Assembly (NCBI GenBank): GCA_049611965.1
Contig: JBMZBC010000001.1
Location: 62,001 to 126,000, forward strand
Length of the DNA stretch: 64,000 nt
Origin: UBA10364 sp049611965
GTDB lineage: Bacteria > Bacteroidota > Bacteroidia > Flavobacteriales > Schleiferiaceae
Reading direction: 5' to 3'
Position numbers and translations under genes: made by a program. Position 1 is the stretch's first letter, and each line of letters begins with the position of its first letter. The notes under the pieces were generated by a model. It saw only the letters and a list, made by a program, of their open reading frames with translations. It did not search any database and was not told the origin of the DNA. This document shows, in pieces, positions 31,980-41,175 of the stretch.

Positions 31980-34900
31980 TCCTTAAGTACTGATTCAAAT
32001 TCCTTTTGAAATAAGATCCCAACACCCTGAGTGTACGGACCAGAATTTTGCATGAGAGGATCGTTACGATTGCTTCTGTTAAACGCTCTGAGTTTGATTC
32101 TTCCGTCCTTAGTCAATGAGTATATCACTTCAGTATCGCCAAGTAAGAGCGTCGAAGCGCCGGATTGACCTATAGGAATATCCAAAGAAGAATTTATGCT
32201 CAGTCTACCGTCAAGAAAATCTTTTCCTAGTCCGAGATTCAAATTATTTTGAGTCGTCCCTAATACCTCATAGGGATTGGTACCACTTGTATAATCCAAT
32301 TCTAAGTCGACATATGAACCAATTCCTGCGGCCAACCAACTTCCAAATTCACTAACGAGTAATTCCGACGTATTTCTGCTTACTGAACCACTGAAGTCAA
32401 AGCCTTCCTGTACCGCTAAATCTTGCTGGTAGAATTCACCTAGGAGGAGCAATGAAAATGCTTGATAATTCATAGCATCTTCGCTTAAAAAGTGCCTTTG
32501 AAGTTCCTCTAAATAACTTGCCGGCGCATTTGGTAAATCCACTGTAAATGCAATGTCTGGATTCATCAAGGCACCACTTAGATTAATGATCAAATCCACA
32601 TTGACATTCTCATTATTGTAATTCGCATTGGACACCAAACCTTGAAGGTCGGTGGAAAGAGAGTACTTCGCGTCGATATTGACTTGTGCTTCATAAAGGT
32701 CACCACTCCAAAGAATGGTACTGCCGGGAATAATTTCAAATGGCTTGTTAATAATATTCTGCAGAGTAAACAGATAATCGCCCGAAACCAGAGTGTACAA
32801 ACCGTACAACTCTAGGCTTTCGTCTTCTAATATTTTAAGACGCATATTACCGCTCCCGCGAGCCTTAATTACATCTCCTAATACTTCATCAAGTACCAGC
32901 TCCACATCAGCATTTGGCGTTGCCTCAATGGCTATATCCGTGGTAAAATATTCCAGCTCTTGAACAAAAATACTATCTGCTGTAGGCAATCCAGCATCAC
33001 TAAAACGAATGTAGCTCGGCATTTCAACCGCAGTTGGGTTATCCAACGGAATCTTAAAGTTTGTACCGTCTTTTGTAGCTACGGCAAGGTCTAAATGTAA
33101 CTGTTCTAAAGGTCCTTCTAGGACGAGGTCCCCCTCTACTACTGCAGTACCATAAAAGTAGCCGTCGATATTTCTGCTTAAATCAACCGCTCGTATGCTA
33201 TCACTGTGAAGTTTTAGTTCAAATACTAAACTGTCGAACTTATTGTGATGAATACTGCCAAAAACCATTGCAGTAGTACTATCCTTCGGCGCATAGAACT
33301 TAGCCGTGTCTAGGACAATTTCATCTTCTGTGATAACCAATTCAACGGGCTCAGAAGCGCTTAATTCAGCGCCAACTAAAGGTACCATAAAATGACCGTC
33401 GCGCATGGTAAACGCACCATTCAATGTGTATGCTTCCAGAGGACCGTACCATTCTAATCCACCTTGAAGCGTACCACTGAATTCATCTAGAATCCCATTA
33501 AACAGTGGGTTAAAAGGATCGACAGCAAATTCATCTATGCTCGCTCTTACATCAACTTCTTGTGTTGCGAAATCGTATCCCCCACTAAAAGAAAAAGAAC
33601 TCGATGTACCTTGGCGTAATTGGCCGAATGCACTTAAACGTGTTAAGTCTTCAACTTCGGCATTCGCCGTGAACCGGCCGTATTGATAATTATTTAAACC
33701 AAAATCGTCAATTTTAATCTGTCCTTTTATAAACGGTCGGAAAAATGAATTTTTCAACGTTAATTGTGCATTCCATGTACCAGAAAACAACGCCTCTGGT
33801 GTGCGAAATAGGTAATTCACCACCTTAGAGTTAAAACTTTCTAGACCGAGCTCAATCTCAGGAGCATCGGTATCAAATAGTTGACCATCAAGTACGAAGC
33901 TACCGTCTTCGCCAGCGAGAATTAAAGAATCCACATTTAATTGCGCATTTTGCCATTGAAGGTGGGCGGTATCTAATAGTGCAAACTGCGATTCCCCAAT
34001 GTTGAAAGCTGCAGCTGTAATAGCCGCCTCTCCACTTAACAGAGATCCTTCCAAATTTATCTTACTCGGGATAGAATCTTCTACAACACTTGAGAACGCT
34101 ATACTCTTTGGCCCAACAATCCCGTTAGAACTTAGATTCAACTTCGCAAAGTTCCAAGTGTCAAATTTCAGTTTGTCAGCCTTTAGCGTGGTATTATGAA
34201 CATCTTGTGTTTGGGAAGAGGCCAAGACGATATCCTTTCCGCTATTGTTTTCATAGGTCGCTTCAGGAATGAACATAGTCGTGGACCACATCTTACGTGT
34301 ACCATTATACTTCCCAAAGATGTGTGTATCCTCACTGAGGAATACATCAAGGTGTATGAGATCTGCTAGCCAACCTATATTACCCGCCTGAATATCAAAT
34401 TTAAATGCTGCTTGTGGCCATAGTTCTTCTTTCTGTACAATGATGTCCTGGAATACATGGGAAGCAACCTTTGGAAAAACTGTGAAATCCCAATCCCCAT
34501 TGACTGAAAAATCAAGTACATCACTTGATAACACTAAGCTTCGACTCTTTGCGCCTAGAACATGAGTCAAGGACAATTCTCGGAGGAAAATAACGTCTTC
34601 AGGACGCATTAAAACGACATCTTGGAGTAAAACAGAGCCTAATCCTTCGTCAGTAAAATTAATATTTGCTGTGGCTGTTAATCGCTGTCCTGTGTCAAGG
34701 GGATCAATTAATCCTAAATCGAGTGTGTTCAATTGCCCAGAAATACTGTTGAGCGTTCCTACCCGACTGTAATTCAATTCGATATCACACTTTGAATCAA
34801 GCGAGCTAAGCCAGAGCGAATCTTTATTTTGTCGGTGTTCAAAGCGTACATTCAACCCCTTAACCTTCATGCCGTTGGAACGTATTTCGGGAAGAGCTGC

Positions 34901-36136
34901 TAAGATTTCAAAATCATGCCCATCAATTACTGCATTTATATTAGGTAAAATGCTCATCTGAGCCTTGGCAGATTCAACAGGTCCAAGCGCTATCTCGTTA
35001 CTTGTTAGTATTCCTCGAACAGGATTGTTTTGACTTTCACTGGAGAGTTCCCAGCGGTTGTTTTTATCCGTCAAAACGGTTGACCAAGAAAGGTCAGAAA
35101 AATCTGTTTTTACATCAATTTGAGCGTTTTTTGGACGAAAAACACCTAAAAGAGGCTCAAAACCATTAAAAATTGGCCAATTATAGAATTCACGACTCAA
35201 GTCTAAATCCGTATTTATCCTGTAGGAAACTGACTCCTCTTGAGTCAATGTTGAGCGCATTGAGTAGCTAGAATTCCCTCCTATTATGCGACCCGAGACT
35301 TCGGAGTCGTATAACAAGCCGTTAAACGAAAATTCACAAGCCTTCAAAACAGGCTCATACTCTTCAATACCTAGTGAAGCCAATTCAATTGAGGTATCTG
35401 TTCGGATTGATCCCTCCAAATACAAGGAATCCACAAAACCGCTCACACCGCCGTAGGTTTTAGCTATTCCGTCAGAATTGAATACATAATCTAATTGAAT
35501 TCGACCGTTTGATGATTTAAAGATGTTTGTGGCTCCCACTTCGAACTGCACACCGTTTAACACAGCAAGAAGAGATACATCCTCTACGTTCAATTCATCA
35601 TCAAGGACCACATTCCCACTTTCACCACTGATAGTCCAGGAGATATCATTGCTGGTGCTACCATGGATTGAATCAATATAAATCGCACCTATGGTTGCTT
35701 GAAATGATTGTCCAGCATTGTTTGAGTCCGAATTGAAGCTATTAATGAAGCCCTTCACCCGTTCGCCGTCCAAGGGTGAATGCAGTTCGCATTGATTCAC
35801 AAGAATGGTTCGAACGCCGATATGAGATGACCAGAATACATCGTTCAACTCAATACTCTTGACCGTAAACAAGGCACTGTCCTCAAAATTCACCGTGGTT
35901 GGCCCAAAGAAAAAGGAGCTTGGAAATTGATAATCGAAGCCTGAAAAATCAATAGATAGTTCTCTCTCTGCCAATGAAGGTGCCACGTAACCGGCGAATA
36001 GCCACTTTTGGAAAGGTCTTGAATTCAAAGTAACAGTGGCCGCTAAGGCCAATATCAAAAGGACGGAAAAAGCCGACATCAAGGTATAGTACCGCCAAGT
36101 TTTCAGCCGATTTTGCTGTACTTTTGACTCATTCAT
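31976..36136 (-). CDS. TamB-like translocation and assembly module protein (DUF490)
   Basis: About 1386 residues. One N-terminal membrane anchor (YYTLMSAFSVLLILALAATV, about 17-36) is followed by a very long beta-helical AsmA/TamB repeat region. The conserved C-terminal TamB domain includes SGDYLFTLQNIINKPFEIIPGS as separated blocks and ends ...GILFQKEF. TamB-type proteins span the periplasm and assist outer-membrane protein or phospholipid delivery. The ATG at 36136 shares CATG with the divergent tsaD start. It is preceded by AAGGAG about 9 nt upstream, one of the few clear Shine-Dalgarno sites here and one that lies inside tsaD. A GTG three codons earlier is less likely. Confidence 0.92.
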   Translation of the reverse strand: MNESKVQQNRLKTWRYYTLMSAFSVLLILALAATVTLNSRPFQKWLFAGYVAPSLAERELSIDFSGFDYQFPSSFFFGPTTVNFEDSALFTVKSIELNDVFWSSHIGVRTILVNQCELHSPLDGERVKGFINSFNSDSNNAGQSFQATIGAIYIDSIHGSTSNDISWTISGESGNVVLDDELNVEDVSLLAVLNGVQFEVGATNIFKSSNGRIQLDYVFNSDGIAKTYGGVSGFVDSLYLEGSIRTDTSIELASLGIEEYEPVLKACEFSFNGLLYDSEVSGRIIGGNSSYSMRSTLTQEESVSYRINTDLDLSREFYNWPIFNGFEPLLGVFRPKNAQIDVKTDFSDLSWSTVLTDKNNRWELSSESQNNPVRGILTSNEIALGPVESAKAQMSILPNINAVIDGHDFEILAALPEIRSNGMKVKGLNVRFEHRQNKDSLWLSSLDSKCDIELNYSRVGTLNSISGQLNTLDLGLIDPLDTGQRLTATANINFTDEGLGSVLLQDVVLMRPEDVIFLRELSLTHVLGAKSRSLVLSSDVLDFSVNGDWDFTVFPKVASHVFQDIIVQKEELWPQAAFKFDIQAGNIGWLADLIHLDVFLSEDTHIFGKYNGTRKMWSTTMFIPEATYENNSGKDIVLASSQTQDVHNTTLKADKLKFDTWNFAKLNLSSNGIVGPKSIAFSSVVEDSIPSKINLEGSLLSGEAAITAAAFNIGESQFALLDTAHLQWQNAQLNVDSLILAGEDGSFVLDGQLFDTDAPEIELGLESFNSKVVNYLFRTPEALFSGTWNAQLTLKNSFFRPFIKGQIKIDDFGLNNYQYGRFTANAEVEDLTRLSAFGQLRQGTSSSFSFSGGYDFATQEVDVRASIDEFAVDPFNPLFNGILDEFSGTLQGGLEWYGPLEAYTLNGAFTMRDGHFMVPLVGAELSASEPVELVITEDEIVLDTAKFYAPKDSTTAMVFGSIHHNKFDSLVFELKLHSDSIRAVDLSRNIDGYFYGTAVVEGDLVLEGPLEQLHLDLAVATKDGTNFKIPLDNPTAVEMPSYIRFSDAGLPTADSIFVQELEYFTTDIAIEATPNADVELVLDEVLGDVIKARGSGNMRLKILEDESLELYGLYTLVSGDYLFTLQNIINKPFEIIPGSTILWSGDLYEAQVNIDAKYSLSTDLQGLVSNANYNNENVNVDLIINLSGALMNPDIAFTVDLPNAPASYLEELQRHFLSEDAMNYQAFSLLLLGEFYQQDLAVQEGFDFSGSVSRNTSELLVSEFGSWLAAGIGSYVDLELDYTSGTNPYEVLGTTQNNLNLGLGKDFLDGRLSINSSLDIPIGQSGASTLLLGDTEVIYSLTKDGRIKLRAFNRSNRNDPLMQNSGPYTQGVGILFQKEFESVLKD
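36119..36126 (+). promoter_or_regulatory. -7 box for tsaD inside tamB
   Basis: TACTTTTG, perfect TAnnTTTG, ends 8 nt before the tsaD ATG at 36135 and lies within the first codons of the divergent TamB gene. Confidence 0.5.
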
Positions 36137-37154
36137 GGGCAACACTCCTTACATATTGGCAATTGAAAGTAGTTGCGACGATACCTCCGCTGCAGTGCTG
36201 CACGGAAATAGTGTGTTGTCCAATGAAGTAGCTTCTCAAGCGGTGCATACGGCGTATGGTGGTGTCGTTCCTGAATTGGCTTCGCGGGCGCATCAACAGA
36301 ACATAGTGCCTGTTATTGACCGTGCTTTAAAGGTAGCAAATATCGAACCTTCACAGCTAAATGCCATTGCTTTTACTAACGGTCCAGGCTTAATGGGTTC
36401 GTTACTCGTAGGAACGTCATTCGCCAAAAGTCTCGCCATGACTTTGGATGTTCCTTTGATACCTGTGCATCACATGCATGCACACATTCTAGCACATCTT
36501 ATAGAAGATGCCCATAGTATTCCCATTGGCTTTCCATTTCTGTGCTTAACTGTGAGCGGAGGACACACACAGCTTGTTCAAGTTCATAGCCCTAAAGACA
36601 TGCTTATTCTTGGAGAAACTATAGATGATGCAGTTGGCGAAGCTTTCGATAAAGCCGCGAAAATCATAGGTTTACCTTACCCAGGAGGTCCGCAAATAGA
36701 TCGCCTGGCTAAGAAAGGGAATCCAAAATTCATGGAATTCGGTCGTCCACAAGTGGACGGTTACAACTTCAGCTTCTCAGGCATGAAAACCAGTTTCTTG
36801 TATGCGCTTCAAAAAAGAGTGCAACAGGACCCGGATTTTGTTGAAGATCACAAAGCAGACATTTGTGCGAGCTATCAGAACGCACTATTAGATGTACTTT
36901 TTAAAAAACTCGAAAAGGCCATTAAAGACACCGATTGCCAACATGTGGCTATTGCGGGTGGTGTTAGCGCAAACTCTGAAATTAGAAAAAGGCTCACCGC
37001 ATTGGGTGAACGCGATGGTTTAAACACCTATATACCTCCATTTCAATATACTACAGACAATGCTGCAATGATTGGTATCGCGGGCTATTACAATTATCTC
37101 GCCGGTGAATCGTCCGATTTGAGCATCTCAGCTTCCGCAAAGGTTAAATTTTAG
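36135..37154 (+). CDS. tsaD: tRNA N6-adenosine threonylcarbamoyltransferase TsaD
   Basis: 339 residues of the ASKHA-fold Kae1/TsaD family. Visible blocks: LAIESSCDDTSAAV (N-terminus), GVVPELASRAHQ, the iron-binding HHMHAH (about 112-117), TVSGGHTQLV and AGGVSANSEIRK. It transfers threonylcarbamoyl to A37 of ANN-decoding tRNAs; the Sua5 gene at 53430 provides the donor. Its start codon overlaps the start of divergent TamB by two bases, so its promoter and any leader lie inside tamB. The next operon begins 52 bp downstream. Confidence 0.96.
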   Translation: MGNTPYILAIESSCDDTSAAVLHGNSVLSNEVASQAVHTAYGGVVPELASRAHQQNIVPVIDRALKVANIEPSQLNAIAFTNGPGLMGSLLVGTSFAKSLAMTLDVPLIPVHHMHAHILAHLIEDAHSIPIGFPFLCLTVSGGHTQLVQVHSPKDMLILGETIDDAVGEAFDKAAKIIGLPYPGGPQIDRLAKKGNPKFMEFGRPQVDGYNFSFSGMKTSFLYALQKRVQQDPDFVEDHKADICASYQNALLDVLFKKLEKAIKDTDCQHVAIAGGVSANSEIRKRLTALGERDGLNTYIPPFQYTTDNAAMIGIAGYYNYLAGESSDLSISASAKVKF

Positions 37155-37172
37155 TAAATTTTTAAAGTGATG

Positions 37173-37202
37173 TTGTTGAAAAGGTAAAAGAATGCACTTT
37201 TG
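37173..37202 (+). promoter_or_regulatory. Promoter of the rimB-rimK operon, 4 nt before ATG
   Basis: TTG at 37173-37175, a 19 nt spacer and CACTTTTG at 37195-37202 (one mismatch). The box ends 4 nt before the ATG at 37207. An in-frame ATG at 37192 precedes the box and is therefore unlikely to be used. Confidence 0.55.
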
Positions 37203-37206
37203 CCCT

Positions 37207-37611
37207 ATGAAAGCGTCCATTGTTATCGGTGCCACTGCCAAGGTGCAGCTGCCCGAATTAGCGGTGAATAATCTACACGCCAGGGTAGATACTGGTGCGG
37301 CCACTTGTGCCTTGCACGCCTCCTCTATCATTATAGATGAGGAAAGAAATGAGCTGAGAGTAATACTCTTCGATCCTGAAAGTGACTTATATACAGGCGA
37401 AGAATTGATATTTTCAGAGTTTATCGTGAGAAATGTTCGAAATTCTTTCGGACGTCGTAAAGCTCGACCTATGGTCGAAACGCAAATTGAACTCGCAGGT
37501 GCAAGTCACCGCGTGTTGGTTGGATTTTCCGACCGTACCCTTCTTACCTATGATATGCTTGTAGGTAGAAATTTGTTAGAATCAGGATACATCGTAGACG
37601 TTACTAAATAA
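37207..37611 (+). CDS. RimB-like retropepsin-fold protease (ATP-dependent zinc protease family)
   Basis: 134 residues from MKASIVIGAT. The signature HARVDTGAATCALHAS (about 24-39) is the D-T-G-A aspartyl-protease-like motif of the PF05618 family, and the C-terminus has LVGRNLLESGYIVDV. RimB-type proteins trim the glutamate tail that RimK adds to ribosomal protein S6. The rimK gene lies three bases downstream, which supports this role. The promoter position decides against the upstream ATG at 37192. Confidence 0.87.
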   Translation: MKASIVIGATAKVQLPELAVNNLHARVDTGAATCALHASSIIIDEERNELRVILFDPESDLYTGEELIFSEFIVRNVRNSFGRRKARPMVETQIELAGASHRVLVGFSDRTLLTYDMLVGRNLLESGYIVDVTK

Positions 37612-37614
37612 AGA

Positions 37615-38526
37615 ATGAAAATTGCGATTCTAAGCGCTAATCCAGCGTTATACAGCACCAAGAGGCTTGCAGAAGCGGCACAAGAACGTGGTCATGAAGC
37701 TCATGTAATTAACCACAACCATTGCTATGTTGGAATGGAAACAGGAAACAATAACGTTTTCCTAGGTGAGCAAGAATTGACCGATTTCCAAGCGATAATC
37801 CCACGTATTGGGGCGTCAGTAACCTTTCATGGTGGTTCAATCATCCGTCAATTTGAGGTCAAAAATATTTACACTACCCTCAGCTCATTGGCGTTGGTAC
37901 GTTCAAGAGATAAACTTCGTGCTACTCAGGTATTAGCCAAACATGGTATTGGTATTCCAAAAACTGTGTTCGCAAAGCAACCGCGTGACGTCAATAACCT
38001 GATCAAAACTGTCGGTGGCCCTCCCCTCATTGTGAAGCTATTGGAAGGTACACAGGGACTCGGAGTAGTATTAGCCGAAACTAAGACTGCTGCGAAGAGC
38101 GTCATAGAGGCGTTTTATGGCCTTAATGCAAACATCCTAGTACAAGAGTTTATCAAGGAAGCCGGCGGCTCAGACATTAGAGCCTTCGTTGTTGGCGGAA
38201 AAGTCATTGCTGCCTATAAGCGCCAAGGACAAGAAGGTGAGTTTAGATCTAACCTTCACAGAGGTGGTCAGGGAATCAAGATCAAGTTAAGTTCACTTGA
38301 AAAAAAGACTGCCGTAGCGGCTTGTAAAGCTCTAGGTCTTAATATTGCAGGTGTGGACATGCTTCGAAGTGAACGTGGGCCGTTGGTTTTAGAGGTTAAT
38401 TCTTCTCCAGGATTAGAAGGCGTGGAGAGCGTAACTGGTGTTGATGTAGCAGGTAAAATCATCGAATTCATTGAAAAACAAATTGAGCGTCCACTCAATA
38501 GAACTAAGGATAAAGTAGGCGTTTAA
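37615..38526 (+). CDS. rimK: RimK-type ATP-grasp ligase (ribosomal protein S6 glutamate ligase)
   Basis: 303 residues with the ATP-grasp core: LLEGTQGLGVVLAE (about 142-155, nucleotide lid), VQEFIKEAGGSDIRAFVVGG, and metal-binding VLEVNSSPGLEGVE near the C-terminus. RimK adds glutamates to the S6 C-terminus. It follows rimB by three bases and rsmE starts right after its stop, giving a ribosome-modification operon. Confidence 0.94.
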   Translation: MKIAILSANPALYSTKRLAEAAQERGHEAHVINHNHCYVGMETGNNNVFLGEQELTDFQAIIPRIGASVTFHGGSIIRQFEVKNIYTTLSSLALVRSRDKLRATQVLAKHGIGIPKTVFAKQPRDVNNLIKTVGGPPLIVKLLEGTQGLGVVLAETKTAAKSVIEAFYGLNANILVQEFIKEAGGSDIRAFVVGGKVIAAYKRQGQEGEFRSNLHRGGQGIKIKLSSLEKKTAVAACKALGLNIAGVDMLRSERGPLVLEVNSSPGLEGVESVTGVDVAGKIIEFIEKQIERPLNRTKDKVGV

Positions 38527-39222
38527 ATGCAACTCTTTCTAGGACATATTACCGGTAACGAATTTCAGCTCGATGCAGCAGAAGTTCAGCATTGTGTTAA
38601 AGTCCTAAGGAAATCTATTGGTGATAAAATTCACTTCATCACAGGCGATGGGAATCTTTATCAAGGTGAAATTTTATTCACCTCTAAAACAAAGGTTTAT
38701 GGTTCTTTTAATAAAGTGAAATCCAACTTTGGCACTGTCCCTTATTCCTTGACCATCGCGATCGCTCCAACTAAGAATATGGACCGCATAGAACTGTTCG
38801 TAGAAAAGGCTGTTGAAATGGGGATTGATACCATTGTGCCCATCATTTGCGACCACAGTGAGCGTAAAGTCATTAAGGAGGAGCGACTTCGAAAAATTGT
38901 TTTTAGCGCATCAAAACAGAGTTTAAAAGGAAGGCTAACTCAAGTACAGTCGGCTTTATCATTCAAGGAATTCATCGCTCAAGAACATTCCAACCTGTTA
39001 ATAGCCCATTGTGAAAATGGTCATAAATCGTCGTTGAAAGAAGTTCTTGATGCCAATGTTGCAACAACTATTATGATTGGTCCTGAAGGAGATTTTTCTC
39101 CCGCGGAGATTCAATTGGCCATAGATGCTGGTGCTAAGCCAATTCATCTGGGCTCGAGCCGTCTTCGTACCGAAACTGCTGGCCTTGTGGCCGTGTCGAC
39201 GGTGTACCAAGAGTTGGGATAA
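38527..39222 (+). CDS. rsmE: 16S rRNA (uracil-1498-N3)-methyltransferase RsmE
   Basis: 231 residues with an N-terminal PUA-like domain and a C-terminal SPOUT knot. Motifs include APTKNMDRIELFVEKAVEMG, IMIGPEGDFSPAEI and LGSSRLRTETAGLVAV, the last forming the SAM-binding knot. It starts immediately after the rimK stop. The final 89 bp, coding for that knot motif, are overlapped antisense by the tail of the rhomboid gene. Confidence 0.95.
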   Translation: MQLFLGHITGNEFQLDAAEVQHCVKVLRKSIGDKIHFITGDGNLYQGEILFTSKTKVYGSFNKVKSNFGTVPYSLTIAIAPTKNMDRIELFVEKAVEMGIDTIVPIICDHSERKVIKEERLRKIVFSASKQSLKGRLTQVQSALSFKEFIAQEHSNLLIAHCENGHKSSLKEVLDANVATTIMIGPEGDFSPAEIQLAIDAGAKPIHLGSSRLRTETAGLVAVSTVYQELG

Positions 39223-39883
39223 CCTCCTCGAAATGCAACGAACGCTCCATGGGGTGTTTCCAATCGTCCCAGGGAACCTCCTCCTCTAAAATTGGCTTCT
39301 GGTCTTTAAGTGACTCAATAGGTTCAATCTTTCGAAACCAAACAGCGAGTAAAAAGCCTACTACTGCCCCACTCAAATGCCCTTCATAACTAATGGACGG
39401 ATCGTGCGGCAACACTCCCCAAACAAAGCTTCCGTATAAGAATACCATGAGCATACTCTGTGCGAGCAATCGTATGTGTAACCGTAGTACACCACTAAAG
39501 AATACAAATGCTACTAAAGCATACAGCCAAGCACTGGCGCCAATGTGAACATTTGGACGACCTATGAACCATAAAATAATGCCAGGTGCTAGTAAACTTA
39601 TCCCCCACACCTTATCGAATACTTTTGGGAAACTGTAACGAATCAAGGCGCCAACAAAGAACAAACTAATAGTATTGCTCGTAATGTGATTCAAATCTCC
39701 ATGCAACCAGGGAAAAGTAAGAGGTCCGTACCAACTTCCTAAGTTTCCTGGTATTAATCCATGAGCACTCAGTGAGTTACCCGAGGCATGCTCAAAAGCA
39801 AAGATGAGCCATGCCGTAAGTACCCATAGACCAGGCCATAAGAACAGGCCCTTGTGAATTCCATATTTACTCCATTCCGACAT
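39134..39883 (-). CDS. Rhomboid-family intramembrane serine protease
   Basis: 249 residues with about six membrane spans. Catalytic Ser is in NVHIGASAWLYAL (GxSx), and the partner His is in SYEGHLSGAVVGFLL; HITSNTISLFF in the second helix carries the conserved H-x-x-x-N. A soluble tail of about 65 residues follows the membrane part and is encoded partly antisense to rsmE (89 bp overlap). The substrate is unknown. The start is 26 bp from divergent rarA, with a -7-like box 4 nt before the ATG. Confidence 0.92.
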   Translation of the reverse strand: MSEWSKYGIHKGLFLWPGLWVLTAWLIFAFEHASGNSLSAHGLIPGNLGSWYGPLTFPWLHGDLNHITSNTISLFFVGALIRYSFPKVFDKVWGISLLAPGIILWFIGRPNVHIGASAWLYALVAFVFFSGVLRLHIRLLAQSMLMVFLYGSFVWGVLPHDPSISYEGHLSGAVVGFLLAVWFRKIEPIESLKDQKPILEEEVPWDDWKHPMERSLHFEEVIPTLGTPSTRPQGQQFRYEDGSSPDELA

Positions 39884-39887
39884 AGCG

Positions 39888-39895
39888 AAAAGATA
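39888..39895 (-). promoter_or_regulatory. -7-like box 4 nt before rhomboid ATG
   Basis: TATCTTTT on the minus strand, one mismatch to TAnnTTTG, ends 4 nt before the ATG at 39883. It lies back to back with the rarA box at 39898-39905. Confidence 0.4.
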
Positions 39896-39897
39896 GT

Positions 39898-39905
39898 TAC
39901 TTTCG
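39898..39905 (+). promoter_or_regulatory. -7-like box 4 nt before rarA ATG
   Basis: TACTTTCG, one mismatch to TAnnTTTG, ends 4 nt before the ATG at 39910. Its -33 region would lie within the first codons of the divergent rhomboid gene; no clear TTG is there. Confidence 0.4.
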
Positions 39906-39909
39906 AATT

Positions 39910-41175
39910 ATGAAACCGCTTGCAGAACAGCTTCGACCACAGACTTTGGACCAATATTTAGGCCAAGAACACCTCGTAGGTCAAAATGGCGCATTGCGCC
40001 GAAGCTTAGACATCGGTAGATTACCCTCAATCGTCCTTTGGGGACCACCAGGAGTTGGAAAAACAACGCTAGCCTTACTCCTGGCAAAAGAACTAGAAGC
40101 GCCTTTATATCAACTGAGTGCAGTAAGCGCTGGTGTCAAAGATGTGCGTGAAGTGCTCGCAACGGCAGAAAAGAAGAGTCTTTTTGACAGTAAGCGCCCT
40201 ATTCTCTTTATCGATGAGATTCATCGTTTTAACAAGGGCCAACAAGATAGTCTACTCCATGCTGTCGAAAGAGGATGGATTACGCTCATTGGTGCTACTA
40301 CAGAAAACCCATCTTTTGAAATAAACGCTGCATTACTTTCCAGGATGCAAGTGTATGTATTGAATTCCCATTCTAAGGTAGATCTTACCAAGATGATTGA
40401 TTTAGCGAATGCGACAGAATATGCTACCCTAAAGGAACTCAAGATCACCGCGCATGACTTCTTGATTCGCCAAAGTATGGGTGATGCAAGGAAGCTATAC
40501 AATCTGGTTGAGCTCTGTTTTCAGCAAGGAAAATCGGGCATCCCTATTGACGAAGAATTCGCTCAAAATGTCTTAAGTAATGCACAAATTCGTTACGACA
40601 AAGGCGGTGATGAGCATTATAATGTCATTTCAGCATTCATCAAATCCATTAGAGGCTCCGACCCACAAGCTGCGGTGTACTACCTCGCTCGAATGATCGA
40701 AGGAGGTGAAGATGTGAAGTTTATTGCGCGTAGATTAATCATTTCCGCCGCAGAAGATATTGGTTTAGCCAATCCAAACGCATTAATGCTCGCCAATGAA
40801 ACCTTTAGTGCTGTAGAGCGTGTTGGCTGGCCGGAAAGCAGAATTATCTTAAGCCAGTGTACTATCTATTTGGCAACTTCACCAAAATCAAATAGCGCTT
40901 ACACAGCCATTGGCAAGGCGCAAAAATTGGTTCAACAAACTGGGAATCTAGAAGTGCCAGATCACCTTAAAAATGCCTCAAGTGCGCTTTCAAAGGATTT
41001 AGGCCACGGCAAAGGGTATCTCTATCCACACGATCACCCAGGAGGCTTCGTGTCTCAAGAATACTTACCAAAAGACATTAAAGGCAGTGTATTGTGGTCT
41101 CCTGCAGATAATGCTAAAGAGCAGCAGATCAGTGCTCAGCAAAAGGCAGTATGGAAAGATAAGTACGGCGGCTAA
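39910..41175 (+). CDS. rarA: Replication-associated recombination ATPase RarA (MgsA)
   Basis: 421 residues, AAA+ with a start typical of the family (MKPLAEQLRPQTLDQYLGQEH). Walker A is GPPGVGKTTLALLLA (about 44-58), Walker B ILFIDEIHRFNKGQQD (about 97-112), sensor GATTENPSFEIN. The C-terminal tetramerisation domain includes SAFIKSIRGSDPQAAVYYLARM. It acts at stalled forks with SSB and RecA. It is convergent with the OmpA-family gene, overlapping by 4 bp at the stops. Confidence 0.95.
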   Translation: MKPLAEQLRPQTLDQYLGQEHLVGQNGALRRSLDIGRLPSIVLWGPPGVGKTTLALLLAKELEAPLYQLSAVSAGVKDVREVLATAEKKSLFDSKRPILFIDEIHRFNKGQQDSLLHAVERGWITLIGATTENPSFEINAALLSRMQVYVLNSHSKVDLTKMIDLANATEYATLKELKITAHDFLIRQSMGDARKLYNLVELCFQQGKSGIPIDEEFAQNVLSNAQIRYDKGGDEHYNVISAFIKSIRGSDPQAAVYYLARMIEGGEDVKFIARRLIISAAEDIGLANPNALMLANETFSAVERVGWPESRIILSQCTIYLATSPKSNSAYTAIGKAQKLVQQTGNLEVPDHLKNASSALSKDLGHGKGYLYPHDHPGGFVSQEYLPKDIKGSVLWSPADNAKEQQISAQQKAVWKDKYGG

